A DNA stretch of 43,360 nucleotides from Oscillatoriales cyanobacterium PMM_0080 (GCA_949127775.1 CASBQF010000067.1:1-43360); one strand, 5' to 3'. Shown: positions 18,095 through 27,222, counted from the stretch's first letter. The notes: generated by a model from the letters alone, not told the origin. A program made the numbers and translations.

Positions 18095-18898
18095 TTAATG
18101 TATTAAGTCTGCCAGTATTTCTTCAGTTTGATGACGCATCAGGGGAAAACGAAGGGCGATCGCACTCAATACTTTACCTAAATCAGCAGCATCTTTGGCA
18201 AGATTTGGCGCTGGTTCTCGTTCCTTCAAATCTGTTAAAATATTCAGGATTATCGTTGCTAGCAGTTCATCAGCATTATCCAACAAACTTAATAGTAGAC
18301 TCAAGTCTTCTTTCGCGCCCAACCAATACCTCGCTCCCAGCAATTCAGCTTTTACTGGTAAAGGAAGCTCAAGTTTTAGATACTTTTCCAGTTTGGGCAA
18401 TAGTTGCGATGTGCCTAAAAGACCTATAGAGTTAGCAGCATAGCCTCTAACTGCTCGATCTTCATCTGCATCAAGCAGCGAAAGTTCAAGAGTTTTGATT
18501 GCTTCAGGGTCTTCTAAATATCCGAGAGTTTCTGCTGCTGATGCGCGCACCAGTGCTGAAGGGTCTTTTCTTAAGATATGCTCTATTTGTGCGATCGCAG
18601 GAGTATAACCAAGTTCGCCCAGCGCTTCAACTGTTTCAGACCTCACCAATTCTTCTGGATCTTTCAGCAGTAGCATTAATGCAGGGCCAACTGTCTCTAC
18701 TTCTTCGATTCCTAGATAACCCAAGGCTTCTGCTGCATGAGATCGAATTAATTCCTCCGAGGACTTTAGCAATCTTAATATCTTCGGTACAGCCTCATAA
18801 ACTTCTGCATCTACAAGCTTTAGGAGTGCCTCTGTTTGCAGGGCATAATCATCAGAATCACAATAATCTAGCAGTTTTTCAGTTGTCAGCATATTCAT
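18095..18898 (-). CDS. HEAT-repeat protein
   Basis: A 267-residue protein made of about six HEAT-like helical repeats from residue 20 to 240, such as LIRSHAAEALGYLGIEEVET, LVRSETVEALGELGYTPAIA and LVRASAAETLGYLEDPEAIK. The pattern resembles the PBS-lyase HEAT family of cyanobacteria, some of which attach bilins to phycobiliproteins, but many are plain scaffolds, and no chromophore-lyase partner (CpcE/F type) is nearby. ATG 18898 (MNMLTTEKLL) is taken; the ATG two codons on is equally possible. It converges on crtO. A cytoplasmic binding role is the safest reading. Confidence 0.8.
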   Translation of the reverse strand: MNMLTTEKLLDYCDSDDYALQTEALLKLVDAEVYEAVPKILRLLKSSEELIRSHAAEALGYLGIEEVETVGPALMLLLKDPEELVRSETVEALGELGYTPAIAQIEHILRKDPSALVRASAAETLGYLEDPEAIKTLELSLLDADEDRAVRGYAANSIGLLGTSQLLPKLEKYLKLELPLPVKAELLGARYWLGAKEDLSLLLSLLDNADELLATIILNILTDLKEREPAPNLAKDAADLGKVLSAIALRFPLMRHQTEEILADLIH

Positions 18899-19042
18899 GA
18901 TTTTTTAGAGCCTCTTAGTTTGGGTTTGACAGTGCGACCGTCCCGATTTTTTGCTTGTATATTTAGCGATCGCATTCGTAAATAAATACTTTAAACAAGT
19001 GATATTTCATAACTTTGCCGTGAGACTTCATTCTTGATAAGC

Positions 19043-19276
19043 TTATCTCTTTGCCTTTTTCTTCTTTTTCTTATTGCCACTGCGGCGGCTTCTCCTATCA
19101 TCAACTGCTTTTTGGGTAGTTTTAATTTTATCTAATTCTGCCTTATCTTTACTTTCTCTAGCTTGCTCTTTCAGAATTTTTAGCGCTGCAAGGATATCTG
19201 GCGCTTGACCTGTTTGGATGAGTTGGTTCGCTTTTTCTACTATACCCGTATCGGCGACGTTACCTTCAGAAGTCAT
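19043..19276 (-). CDS. Small hypothetical protein with a lysine-rich tail
   Basis: A 77-residue protein starting MTSEGNVADTGIVEKANQLI. The first half is amphipathic helix (LIQTGQAPDILAALKILKEQ, then ARESKDKAELDKIK). The last 17 residues are almost all Arg, Ser and Lys (RRSRRSGNKKKKKKAKR), suggesting contact with nucleic acid or acidic partners; that is inference. No known domain. It stands alone, with about 145 bp on either side. Confidence 0.55.
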   Translation of the reverse strand: MTSEGNVADTGIVEKANQLIQTGQAPDILAALKILKEQARESKDKAELDKIKTTQKAVDDRRSRRSGNKKKKKKAKR

Positions 19277-19422
19277 GTTTCTTTTGTGCCATAGTGTTTT
19301 AATTATAATAATATTAATGTAAAATATCGATCGCCCCTCAAAACATTCTCAAACCTAGCACGATCGACTAACTTTTATTTTAGCACAACAGACAAGTGCC
19401 TAATCTTTCACAACTCACTCAG

Positions 19423-20025
19423 CTAACATTGTTCAACCATCCATACCAGAAAGCCGAGAATTTCTGCGACTGGCAGCAACGGATAATTCGTAAAGTCGAT
19501 TGTTACTGTTTGATTTTCTAACTTTAGAAACCGCCACTGTTCGCCGTTGGTGACACTGCCATAAATTGCCGGAATTGGGTTTTCTTTCGCTTCATTGAAT
19601 TTTTGCGCCGCGACCATTTCTGCAACGCATTGTCCCATTCCCGTTTTGATATCGGCTTTTTTTGCCTCTACAATGACAATGGCTGGTGCTTCAATTTCTA
19701 AGAGTTCGGGCGATCGGCTAATCAGAAAATCGCAGACTCCGTTAAGTCCTTGTGTCGCATCTACTGTAAACTCTTCTCCCGAAAAAATACTAATCTTACG
19801 CTGCAAAATCTTTCTAACTTCCAGCAAAACAGGACTAATAATTAATTCCGATCGCGCTTTTTCGCTGCCAGTCGCAACAGCTAGAGGCAAGCTTTCTGCT
19901 AAAAAATCGGCAAGTGTCGCGCTGGGGGCGATCGCATCTACGGACGGGAAAAATCGCACGCCTTCAACCGTTGTCAAATTAAAGGCTTGTTTGACTTTTC
20001 CAATCGTGAACTCACTGTAGGGCAT
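19423..20025 (-). CDS. PD-(D/E)XK nuclease-like hypothetical protein
   Basis: A 200-residue protein. ATG 20025 (MPYSEFTIGKVKQAF) is chosen over the upstream in-frame ATG at 20103, because cyanobacterial relatives begin at this motif (from memory). The core reads Glu60 (ARSELIISPVLLEV), Asp99 (GVCDFLISRS), Glu120-x-Lys122 (IVIVEAKKADI) and Gln132 (GMGQCVAEM). That order matches the restriction-endonuclease fold of type I R subunits and similar nucleases. No helicase or methyltransferase gene lies beside it, so it is not an obvious restriction system. It is divergent from the gene at 20181. Catalysis is inferred, not shown. Confidence 0.7.
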   Translation of the reverse strand: MPYSEFTIGKVKQAFNLTTVEGVRFFPSVDAIAPSATLADFLAESLPLAVATGSEKARSELIISPVLLEVRKILQRKISIFSGEEFTVDATQGLNGVCDFLISRSPELLEIEAPAIVIVEAKKADIKTGMGQCVAEMVAAQKFNEAKENPIPAIYGSVTNGEQWRFLKLENQTVTIDFTNYPLLPVAEILGFLVWMVEQC

Positions 20026-20180
20026 GGTTGTTTGGGAGAGTTGCTTTGACCCGGATAGCTTGCGGATACCTGGGACATCGCTCTTGATGTCTAAGATTAT
20101 CACAAATTCATCCTTTTTGCAGATGGAAACTATACCTTAAACAATGAGAAACTTATATTAGCGTTACCCTTTTTTGAGCG

Positions 20181-21281
20181 ATGACAAACCGAGTTTTGAT
20201 TGTCGGCGGCCGGGGACGAATTGGCAACAGCGTTGCTCAAGACCTTGTTACCTACACCGACGCAGAAGTTACTATTACCGGACGCGACCAGAATGGCTCT
20301 CTCCCACCAGAGTTGCCGCCGGATCGATCGCGCTATTTAGCTTTAGATTTAGCAGACAGTGCAGCCCTGAGCCAAGCAGTTTCAGGATCTAACCTGGTCA
20401 TTCACTGTGCCGGGCCTTTTCATTACCGAGACGCGGGTGTATTGAAAACCTGCATTGAAGCAGGTGTTAATTATACCGATGTCAGCGACAGCCGCAGTTT
20501 TACTCGCCGAGCTTTAGACTGCCGGGAACTTGCTAAAAATGCCGGGGTGACGGCGATTATTAACACGGGTATTTTTCCCGGTGTTTCTAACAGCATGGTG
20601 CGCCGAGATGTCGAGCAATTAGATACAGCAGAACATATTCATTTGAGTTATGTTGTCGGAGGTTCTGGTGGTGCTGGTGTCACCGTGATGCGTACTACTT
20701 TTTTAGGTTTACAAATGCCTTTTGATGGTTGGGTTGATGGCCAACTACAGCAGATTAAACCCTACACCGATCGCGAAACGATAGAATTTCCCGCACCCTA
20801 CGGCAAAATAGGCGTTTACTGGTTCGATATGCCGGAAGCAATTACTTTGCCCGAAACTTTCCCAGTGAAAACAGTTATTACTAAATTCGGCACGTCTCCC
20901 GACTTTTACAATCACCTGACTTGGTTTGTTGCCAAATACTGGCCTGATAGCTGGCTGCAAAATCCCTCTGTGATTGAGTTTTTGTCCTATGTCAGTTACG
21001 GGATGACTAGCGTTACGAATAGTTTTAGCGGTGTGGGCGTGGCTGTGCGATCGCAAGTAAGCGGCATCAAAAATGGCAAACCCGCTCAAGTTTGCTCGAT
21101 CGCCGTACACCCAAATGCTGCGGCAGCTACGGGCATCGGTACTGGCAGCATTGCTCAATTAATCTTAGAAGGCAAACTGACAAAACCCGGCGTTTGGTCG
21201 GTAGAACAGGCTCTATCTACTGAGCTATTTGAAGGCGCTATGCAGAGTAGAAACCTCAATATTCATCAAGAATGGTTGTAA
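20181..21281 (+). CDS. Saccharopine dehydrogenase-like NAD(P)-binding protein
   Basis: A 366-residue protein with an N-terminal Rossmann fold (RVLIVGGRGRIGNSVAQDLV, residues 4-23), a second strand ending in GRD, and the HCAGPFHYRDAGVLKTCIEA stretch typical of saccharopine-dehydrogenase-like reductases. This family includes trans-acting enoyl reductases and several uncharacterised cyanobacterial enzymes. The C-terminal half (VVGGSGGAGVTVMRTTFLGL onward) is the dimerisation and substrate part. The lysine-pathway role implied by the name is unlikely in cyanobacteria. ATG 20181. It is probably soluble or loosely membrane-bound; substrate unknown. Confidence 0.8.
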   Translation: MTNRVLIVGGRGRIGNSVAQDLVTYTDAEVTITGRDQNGSLPPELPPDRSRYLALDLADSAALSQAVSGSNLVIHCAGPFHYRDAGVLKTCIEAGVNYTDVSDSRSFTRRALDCRELAKNAGVTAIINTGIFPGVSNSMVRRDVEQLDTAEHIHLSYVVGGSGGAGVTVMRTTFLGLQMPFDGWVDGQLQQIKPYTDRETIEFPAPYGKIGVYWFDMPEAITLPETFPVKTVITKFGTSPDFYNHLTWFVAKYWPDSWLQNPSVIEFLSYVSYGMTSVTNSFSGVGVAVRSQVSGIKNGKPAQVCSIAVHPNAAAATGIGTGSIAQLILEGKLTKPGVWSVEQALSTELFEGAMQSRNLNIHQEWL

Positions 21282-21305
21282 TGAAAGCAGTGGGATTCTG
21301 TACTG

Positions 21306-21364
21306 TGCGTCAGATCCTAGATACTCGCTCCCTCGCAAAAGTAACGCTCTGCTGACGCACCCTA
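21306..21364. repeat. Imperfect inverted repeat
   Basis: GTGCGTCAG and CTGACGCAC face each other around a 40-bp loop, starting about 25 bp after the stop of the preceding gene. It may help end that transcript or be a decayed repeat element. Confidence 0.45.
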
Positions 21365-21568
21365 CTACTAATCTATCTTTTGGTAGAAGTAATGGTAACA
21401 AACAGGCGCTTAATATGTTGGACATCAAGATAAACATCCCTTTTCGCTCGATCGAGATGCGGTAGCTGTTACAAAGATGGCGCTTCAACCAAGGTTCTTG
21501 ATTTGCGATCGCCCAGAAGGGACAACAAACATGATAATTTTTGCGAAAAAATACGAGGAGAAGTTGAT

Positions 21569-21925
21569 ATGAAGCGGGTTTTAAAAGCTCTTGGACAAAC
21601 ATTGAGTCAAAGCATTTTGCTGGTATGTATGCTGGCTTTCATTGCTCTGGCTGGTCTAGCAGTAGCACCAAATCAGGCTGCTCATGCAGCAGGTCAATAC
21701 AGCAGTCAGGCGCAGCCAGAAGCTAAAATTACTGACCCCGCAGAAAGTTTCGAGGATCTCAATCCCCAAGCAGCTTACGAAGATATCGTCAAAACCGCTC
21801 AAAATCCTGCAAAGGTCGAGAAGGTTTACGATGAAAGTTTAAAGGAATACAAGGAAGAGCACCCACAAGAAAGCATTGTTCAAAAAGCTGAAGAGCTGAT
21901 CGAAAAGGTCACAGGCAAGGAATAA
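21569..21925 (+). CDS. Exported small hypothetical protein
   Basis: A 118-residue protein with a clear signal peptide: a positive start MKRVLKALGQ, a hydrophobic core (SILLVCMLAFIALAGLAVA) and an AHA cleavage site near residue 40. The mature part is highly charged and helical (PAESFEDLNPQAAYEDIVK, VYDESLKEYKEEHPQESIVQ, KAEELIEKVTGKE). ATG 21569 is preceded by GAGGAG eight bases upstream, which decides it over the longer frame from 21503. Likely periplasmic or thylakoid-lumenal. I know no function. Confidence 0.7.
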   Translation: MKRVLKALGQTLSQSILLVCMLAFIALAGLAVAPNQAAHAAGQYSSQAQPEAKITDPAESFEDLNPQAAYEDIVKTAQNPAKVEKVYDESLKEYKEEHPQESIVQKAEELIEKVTGKE

Positions 21926-22021
21926 GTTAAATATCTCGTTTTAACTGAAGTTGCTGGTAAATATGCAGCTTCGGTGAGTACACATTTGAGCAGAAATCGG
22001 GACTCACTTGATCATAATTAT

Positions 22022-22045
22022 GTAGGTGCGTATTGCGCACCTTAC
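22022..22045. repeat. Short GC-rich palindrome
   Basis: GTAGGTGCG and GCGCACCTTAC pair across TATT. It resembles the core of the GTAGGGTGCGCA hairpins at 12.0-12.7 kb and 36.9 kb. Confidence 0.6.
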
Positions 22046-22217
22046 GTGGTTTCAGTAGCGTGTTAAATCACTGATTTTTTTGCATTGAGGACTGTCTTAT
22101 TCTTCCCCTTTAGCTGCTTATTGAGCTACCAGATTCACCCTTAAGGAAGATGAATAAATAGGAATTTAAAAGGTAAATTAAGTCATAGTTACAGTTAGAT
22201 AAAAGGAAGAAAATATC

Positions 22218-22739
22218 ATGAATGATGACAAAAAGATGGTAAAGGAACCTGATGCTAACCTCGACCCGCTGTCTGGGGAAACAGGAGCCCATCCAGTGGC
22301 AACTGGTGTCGGTGCAGCGAGTGCAGGTGCTGCGGGTGCTGCGATCGGCGGTGCGATCGGCGGGCCTGTAGGAGCTGTTGTGGGAGCTGTTGTAGGCGCG
22401 TTTAGCGGTGGTTTGGCGGGCAAAGGTGTGGGTGAGGCGATCGACCCTACGGCAGAAGATGCTTACTGGCGCAACAACTATAACTCAAGCTCTTACGCTG
22501 AAACGGGTACGACTTACGACGACTATCAGCCTGCATACCGCACAGGTTATGAGGGATACAGCCGCTACAACGGTACTGGTAAGAGCTTCAATGAGCTCGA
22601 AGACGATTTGCAACGCGACTACGAAACAACCCGCGGCACATCTAATGTAACTTGGGAAAAAGCTAAGCACGCCACCCGGGACGCTTGGAATCGGGTGGAA
22701 CGCGCTGTTCCTGGAGACATTGACAAAGACGGCCGCTAA
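22218..22739 (+). CDS. Glycine-zipper hypothetical protein
   Basis: A 173-residue protein. Residues about 25-72 are a Gly/Ala zipper (GAHPVATGVGAASAGAAGAA, then IGGAIGGPVGAVVGAVVGAF), a pattern that packs as paired membrane helices. The rest is polar and Tyr/Asn-rich (DAYWRNNYNSSSYAE, then YDDYQPAYRTGYEGYSRYN) and ends in VPGDIDKDGR. Similar proteins occur in many bacteria and are often stress-induced; none has a firm function. AAGGAAG lies upstream of ATG 22218. The ATG-proximal 20 residues are charged, with no classical signal peptide. Confidence 0.75.
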   Translation: MNDDKKMVKEPDANLDPLSGETGAHPVATGVGAASAGAAGAAIGGAIGGPVGAVVGAVVGAFSGGLAGKGVGEAIDPTAEDAYWRNNYNSSSYAETGTTYDDYQPAYRTGYEGYSRYNGTGKSFNELEDDLQRDYETTRGTSNVTWEKAKHATRDAWNRVERAVPGDIDKDGR

Positions 22740-22758
22740 GGAATAAGAATTAAATAAC

Positions 22759-22906
22759 TGGCGTTGCTGAGAAAGGAGTATGATTTGCCTCCGAAATTTA
22801 GAGTAGGGGCAATTCATGAATTGCCCGGGCAATTCATGAATTGCCCCTACTCTCATTTCAGGGATTGCCTTCGCTAGGTGAATCATACCTAAATTCAGCA
22901 ACGCCA
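22759..22906. mobile_element. MITE, complete copy with 6-bp target duplication
   Basis: A 148-bp non-coding element with inverted ends TGGCGTTGCTGA ... TCAGCAACGCCA that extend imperfectly inward (the right end reads TGGCGTTGCTGAATTTAGGT on the minus strand). The direct repeat AATAAC flanks it (22753-22758 and 22907-22912), a convincing target duplication. The centre is a near-perfect palindrome built on GGGGCAATTCATGAATTGCC. A second copy, cut by the window end, is at 43245-43360. It has no gene, so it would need a transposase supplied elsewhere. Confidence 0.88.
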
Positions 22907-22929
22907 AATAACTTACAATTTGATAGTTC

Positions 22930-22960
22930 TTGTGGGATGGGCGTCCCGCCCGTCCCACAA
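22930..22960. repeat. Short GC-rich inverted repeat
   Basis: TTGTGGGATGGGCG faces CCCGTCCCACAA across a few bases. It lies just outside the MITE in the spacer before the convergent gene. It has no T-run, so it is a repeat rather than a standard terminator. Confidence 0.6.
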
Positions 22961-23101
22961 ACTTGTGTAAATTACTTAATTGGCGATCCTAACATTGTCA
23001 ACAAGTATTTCTTAGCGTTGGATGCACGCAAACTAAAACGTTCCGGTTTTTTTTACCCAGGCTGCGGAATCCAGCAAACTGTGTCGGTAAAAAAACCAAA
23101 A

Positions 23102-24052
23102 CTAAGGACTAAAAAATATATTATTTATTTGACTGAAAGTGCAGCTAATTTGCTCCTGTACCTTCGCAAAATGAAGCTGCATCTTTAGTATCTCTTTCTT
23201 AGAATTAGCTTCAGTAATCTTACTTTCCAAAGCTAGCAAGTTGCGATTGAGAGTTTCTACTTTCACAGTTTGGTCGTCTAAGTCAACTTTTAATTCTGTC
23301 GCCTTATCAAATTGAATCTGCTTGTGAATTAAGGCAAGGCGAATTGAACTTTCATCCTCTTTCTGAAGGGCTAGCAAAGCTCGCTGCTGCCACTGATTGG
23401 CTTGTGATTCTGCTTGATTGTACTGCCACTGAATGCGCAGTTGGGCTGAAATGGCGCTGCCAACAGCCTGACGTAATTCTTTGAGAGGCTCTTGAATTTC
23501 TGAGACTAATAGTTCCCAAAGATTCATCAGTTCGTTAGTAAATTCTTCACGATCTACAGAGGCTACTAATGCTTCTAACAGCAACAAATTTGGTTGCATC
23601 TGCTGCATATTTGTCTCAAATATTAGCTGTGCTTCTGACAACTGTCGATCGTGATTTTTTTCTAATCTTGTTTCTGTGACTTCCCCGGGTGAGGGATCTA
23701 AGATTTTTCGAGTGTTGTGTTTCTGGGATTCTGAATCTGAACTTACAACTACAAAGGCTTGTAGTTTTTCACGGGCGATCGAACTTAACCTTTGTCGGAG
23801 CAACTCGCAGCCCGCCCGCTGCACTGGCCCTGTTTCGCTTTGACAAATCTTAATGACTATTTTTAAGCCTGCATCGCCATAATTTAAGGTCTCCTTGAGG
23901 GCGGCAATGCGATGTTCGCTGACAGAACTAGACAGTCGGTGTTTAACTCCTGCTAGTCCGCCAAGCACCACACCACTGACAGGAGGAGGCAGTTGACCGC
24001 CTCTCACTGCATCGTATGGTTTCGGTTGGTCGAGATTTTTTAACACAAGCAT
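23102..24052 (-). CDS. Hypothetical protein with HEAT-like head and coiled-coil tail
   Basis: A 316-residue protein. The head (about 1-75) carries DQPKPYDAVRGGQLPPPVSG, VVLGGLAGVKHRLSSSVSEH and RIAALKETLNYGDAGLKIVI, a HEAT-like module that in cyanobacteria often precedes WD40 or GUN4 regions (from memory). Here no WD40 follows; a linker with many charged residues and a long coiled-coil-like stretch (about 195-300, for example NQWQQRALLALQKEDESSIR and LDDQTVKVETLNRNLLALES) take its place. It seems a stand-alone variant. The final residues after TFSQINNIFFSP are hydrophobic. Function unknown. Confidence 0.7.
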   Translation of the reverse strand: MLVLKNLDQPKPYDAVRGGQLPPPVSGVVLGGLAGVKHRLSSSVSEHRIAALKETLNYGDAGLKIVIKICQSETGPVQRAGCELLRQRLSSIAREKLQAFVVVSSDSESQKHNTRKILDPSPGEVTETRLEKNHDRQLSEAQLIFETNMQQMQPNLLLLEALVASVDREEFTNELMNLWELLVSEIQEPLKELRQAVGSAISAQLRIQWQYNQAESQANQWQQRALLALQKEDESSIRLALIHKQIQFDKATELKVDLDDQTVKVETLNRNLLALESKITEANSKKEILKMQLHFAKVQEQISCTFSQINNIFFSP

Positions 24053-24265
24053 CTACTGCTATAAAGAACGTATCCGAACCTGTTTGAAGTTAAGGAGTGA
24101 ACAGATACCAGTTCCCCAAAATAATGGAACTAAACCTCCTGCTCTAAATCCTTAGTTCATCATCGGTCATTCCCAATCGAAAATCGAAAATCGAAAATCC
24201 GATGATTTTTGCCTAATTCTTGGTTTAGTGCAGGCAAAACCGATCGGGCTTTTTGCCTGCGCTGG

Positions 24266-24907
24266 CTATTGGAGCGTGTCTTTCAGTACAGTCCTCGCTG
24301 CCAAATGATTACGAGTCGAAGTCAAAATTTCGGTTTCGCGCTCCAATCTCGCAGCAGTATCTTGCAGTTCTAAAAGAGTTTGCTGTTCTGTTGCTGCACC
24401 GTACAAGTAGCTGGCTACCCAGTAGGACAACTCTGTGGGCAAACTGGGAATGTCTTCCGGCAGGTCGATCGGCTGATCCATCAATTTGCTAGATAGGCGA
24501 ACTACATCTCGCAGCAGTTGTTCGACTTCTTTGCCCAAAGATTTGAGGTCTTTTTGCGGCGGTTCGTCTTCAATCCATTCTACTAAACCGACTAAATAGG
24601 GTTTTTCCCGAACGGCGTCGAGGACTCGGAACCGCTGCTGTCCGAGAGTCATGATTTTCATGCGATCGTCCGGGAGGCGCTGGCAATGAATCACTTCGGC
24701 GCAACAGCCAACGGCTGAGACTTTGTTTTGGTTGGGGTCCCACATGAGCACACCAAAACGGCGATCGCCCTCCAGAATCGTATTCATCATGATTCGATAG
24801 CGAAACTCGAAGATTTGCAGCGGCAGAGGTCTACCTGGAAATAGAACCACTTCCGGCAAGGGAAATAAGGGGAGTTCGCGAACTGCTACAGAGGAAGAGG
24901 ATGCCAT
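24266..24907 (-). CDS. Lon N-terminal substrate-binding-domain protein
   Basis: A 213-residue protein with the LON substrate-binding domain only (about 8-200): RELPLFPLPEVVLFPGRPLP, LQIFEFRYRIMMNTILEGDR, FGVLMWDP, GCCAEVIHCQRLPDDRMKI. There is no AAA+ or protease domain, so it is not a full Lon protease. Such single-domain proteins are common in cyanobacteria beside the str operon, and the same arrangement is seen here, downstream of rpsJ on the same strand. Between them lies a terminator at 25342-25380, so it probably has its own promoter. The role may be protein quality control; unproven. Confidence 0.85.
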   Translation of the reverse strand: MASSSSVAVRELPLFPLPEVVLFPGRPLPLQIFEFRYRIMMNTILEGDRRFGVLMWDPNQNKVSAVGCCAEVIHCQRLPDDRMKIMTLGQQRFRVLDAVREKPYLVGLVEWIEDEPPQKDLKSLGKEVEQLLRDVVRLSSKLMDQPIDLPEDIPSLPTELSYWVASYLYGAATEQQTLLELQDTAARLERETEILTSTRNHLAARTVLKDTLQ

Positions 24908-25341
24908 TGTCGCTCAAATGTGACGGTACTTGCCATTCTTTTTCTTACTTTAACTGATTTAAGCCAATTCAGGGGCGAGAGCGATCGGGCTTTTGCAATG
25001 CGGGGGCGATCGATCCCCTCTATCGACAATGCTCTTAGCAACCGCTTTCAGCTTAAAGGAGCCATCATGCCCTCAAAATGATGAAAATTATGTTTTTAGT
25101 TAAATAGTGATGTTAAAGGCTTTGATTGATGCTGTTAAATGAGCGTTTTTTGAGCGCTTACCCATTGATTGAATTTTATGTTTAATTATACGGATTTAAT
25201 TAGAAATGACTAAGCTGTTCTGCATTTAAATTGCATATCTAAAAAAAATCAAACAATGACTGGGGTGTCCCGCCCGCGGTAAATATACAATTTAAATGTG
25301 CGACAGCTTAACTAATGATTACGGTCGATCGCACTTTCAGT
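24908..25341. other. Spacer between the str operon end and the LON-domain gene
   Basis: About 430 bp with no supported gene. It holds several GATCG words and an AT-rich segment at 25080-25260 that could carry the promoter of the LON-domain gene; I cannot define it. Confidence 0.4.
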
Positions 25342-25380
25342 AAAAAGAAGGAACAAATGATCTTTCCATTGTTCCTTCTT
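25342..25380 (-). terminator. Rho-independent terminator of the str operon
   Basis: Inverted repeat AGAAGGAACAA ... TTGTTCCTTCT with a 13-base loop, followed on the minus strand by TTTTTA. It lies about 25 bp beyond the rpsJ stop, where the operon transcript should end. Confidence 0.85.
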
Positions 25381-25404
25381 GTGGCATTGTCCTAGTCTGT
25401 CAAT

Positions 25405-25722
25405 CTACAGCTTGACTTCGATATCTACGCCGGCTGGCAAATCCAGTTTCATCAAAGCATCAATTGTTTTTGCAGAAGGCTGGTGAATGTCGATAATTCG
25501 GCGGTGCGTGCGAGTTTCAAAGTGTTCGCGAGAATCTTTGTCTACGTGGGGCGATCGTAGCAAGCAATAAATCCGCCGTTTTGTAGGTAGGGGAATCGGG
25601 CCGATCGCAGTGGCTGCTGTCCGATTTGCTGTATCTACAATCTTTTCGCAAGATGCGTCTAGAATGCGTCTATCGAAAGCTTTGAGGCGGATGCGAATTT
25701 TTTGTTGTTGGATAGCTGCCAT
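25405..25722 (-). CDS. rpsJ: Ribosomal protein S10
   Basis: A 105-residue S10 with the standard motifs [20 protein letters not shown] (residues 9-28), [20 protein letters not shown] and [21 protein letters not shown]10 is part of the 30S head and, as NusE, also joins NusB in antitermination. As usual in cyanobacteria it closes the str operon after tuf rather than opening the S10 operon. The 270-bp gap to tuf is unusually long and filled with repeats (25755-25923). Confidence 0.97.
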   Translation of the reverse strand: MAAIQQQKIRIRLKAFDRRILDASCEKIVDTANRTAATAIGPIPLPTKRRIYCLLRSPHVDKDSREHFETRTHRRIIDIHQPSAKTIDALMKLDLPAGVDIEVKL

Positions 25723-25754
25723 TTTTGTTTCTTTAATTTTCGAGGTTCAGTTGA

Positions 25755-25923
25755 TTTTTAGTTATTACCAGTTATTGGTTATTTGTTATCTGTTATTTGT
25801 TATCTGTTATTTGCTATCTGCTATCTGTCATTTGTTACTTATTATCGAATATTTAACCAATAACCACTAACCACTAACCAATAACTACTAACCAATAACT
25901 ACTAACCAATAACTAATAACCGC
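25755..25923. repeat. Tandem repeats forming a large inverted repeat inside the str operon
   Basis: The first half (25755-25845) repeats variants of GTTATTTGTTATCT; the second half (25858-25920) repeats ACCAATAACTACTA. The two halves are roughly complementary, so the tuf-rpsJ transcript could fold into a long imperfect stem here. Confidence 0.8.
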
Positions 25924-25992
25924 TCACTAAATAGCAGAAAAGCCTCATTAAAATTGGCGACTTTTCTGCTATGCAAGGCTGTTAGCGTAATC

Positions 25993-27222
25993 CTACTTGA
26001 GGATTTTGGAAACAACGCCGGCGCCGACGGTGCGGCCGCCTTCGCGGATAGCGAAGCGCATTCCTTGTTCGATCGCGATCGGGTGAATCAGTTCAACAGT
26101 CATCTTGATGCGATCGCCAGGCATCACCATTTCAGCTTCTGTACCATCATCAGCAGTAAACTGCATGATTGTACCAGTTACATCTGTTGTACGGACGTAG
26201 AACTGAGGGCGGTAGCCTGAGAAAAAGGGCGTGTGACGGCCGCCTTCTTCCTTCTTGAGAATGTACACTTCAGATTCAAACTGAGTGTGAGGCAAGATGC
26301 TCTTCGGCTTGGCAATCACCATGCCTCTTTCAATATCTGCCTTTAAAATCCCCCGGAGAAGTAGACCCACGTTGTCGCCAGCCAAACCTTCATCCAAGGA
26401 CTTGGTGAACATTTCCACACCAGTCACCGTAGTGCTGCGAGTGTCCTTAAGCCCAATCACTTCAACGTTTTCGCCAACTTTGACTTTCCCACGTTCAATC
26501 CGGCCAGTAGCAACAGTACCCCGACCTGTGATCGAGAATACGTCTTCAACTGCCATCAAGAAAGGCTTATCAATTTCACGTTCTGGAGTGGGGATGTAAG
26601 TATCCACGGCTTCCATCAGTGCGTAAATCTTGTCAATCCAAGGATTTTCGCCCTTGATAGCCTTGGGATTAGCAGCCATCGCTTCGAGAGCTTTCAAGCC
26701 AGAACCTGTCACGATCGGGATATCATCGCCAGGGAAATCGTAAGAGCTCAGAAGTTCGCGAACTTCCAGTTCCACCAATTCCAAAAGTTCTGCGTCATCT
26801 ACCATGTCTTCCTTGTTCAAGAAAACAACCAAGCTAGGAACGCCAACTTGCTTAGCTAGCAAGATGTGTTCGCGAGTTTGGGGCATGGGGCCATCAGCCG
26901 CTGACACAACCAGGATGCCGCCGTCCATTTGAGCCGCACCAGTGATCATGTTTTTCACATAGTCAGCGTGTCCGGGACAATCTACGTGGGCATAGTGCCG
27001 ACCTGTAGTTTCGTATTCTACGTGAGCAGTATTAATCGTAATACCCCGTGCTTTTTCTTCAGGCGCGGCGTCGATTTCGTCGTACTTCTTACCCTTAGCC
27101 TGACCCAATGCTGAAAGAGTCATCGTAATCGCGGCGGTCAAAGTTGTTTTGCCGTGGTCAACGTGACCGATCGTACCGATGTTTACGTGGGGTTTATTCC
27201 GTTCAAATTTTGCGCGTGCCAT
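25993..27222 (-). CDS. tuf: Elongation factor Tu
   Basis: EF-Tu brings aminoacyl-tRNA to the ribosome as a GTP complex. The 409-residue protein is complete: G1 GHVDHGKTT (from residue 19), G2 [13 protein letters not shown]3 [14 protein letters not shown]4 [10 protein letters not shown]5 GSGLKAL. Domains 2 and 3 follow, with [13 protein letters not shown] and [20 protein letters not shown]. It lies between fusA and rpsJ in the str operon. The 100-bp gap from fusA contains an inverted repeat that could be a processing site. Confidence 0.98.
   Translation of the reverse strand: MARAKFERNKPHVNIGTIGHVDHGKTTLTAAITMTLSALGQAKGKKYDEIDAAPEEKARGITINTAHVEYETTGRHYAHVDCPGHADYVKNMITGAAQMDGGILVVSAADGPMPQTREHILLAKQVGVPSLVVFLNKEDMVDDAELLELVELEVRELLSSYDFPGDDIPIVTGSGLKALEAMAANPKAIKGENPWIDKIYALMEAVDTYIPTPEREIDKPFLMAVEDVFSITGRGTVATGRIERGKVKVGENVEVIGLKDTRSTTVTGVEMFTKSLDEGLAGDNVGLLLRGILKADIERGMVIAKPKSILPHTQFESEVYILKKEEGGRHTPFFSGYRPQFYVRTTDVTGTIMQFTADDGTEAEMVMPGDRIKMTVELIHPIAIEQGMRFAIREGGRTVGAGVVSKILK

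Noticed and set aside
19423-20025. Restriction-modification system
   Set aside because: Only a single PD-(D/E)XK-like gene is present; no methyltransferase, specificity or helicase gene is near. The methyltransferase at 15352 is a small-molecule type.
24266-24907. Lon protease
   Set aside because: Only the N-terminal substrate-binding domain is present; no AAA+ or Ser-Lys protease domain.
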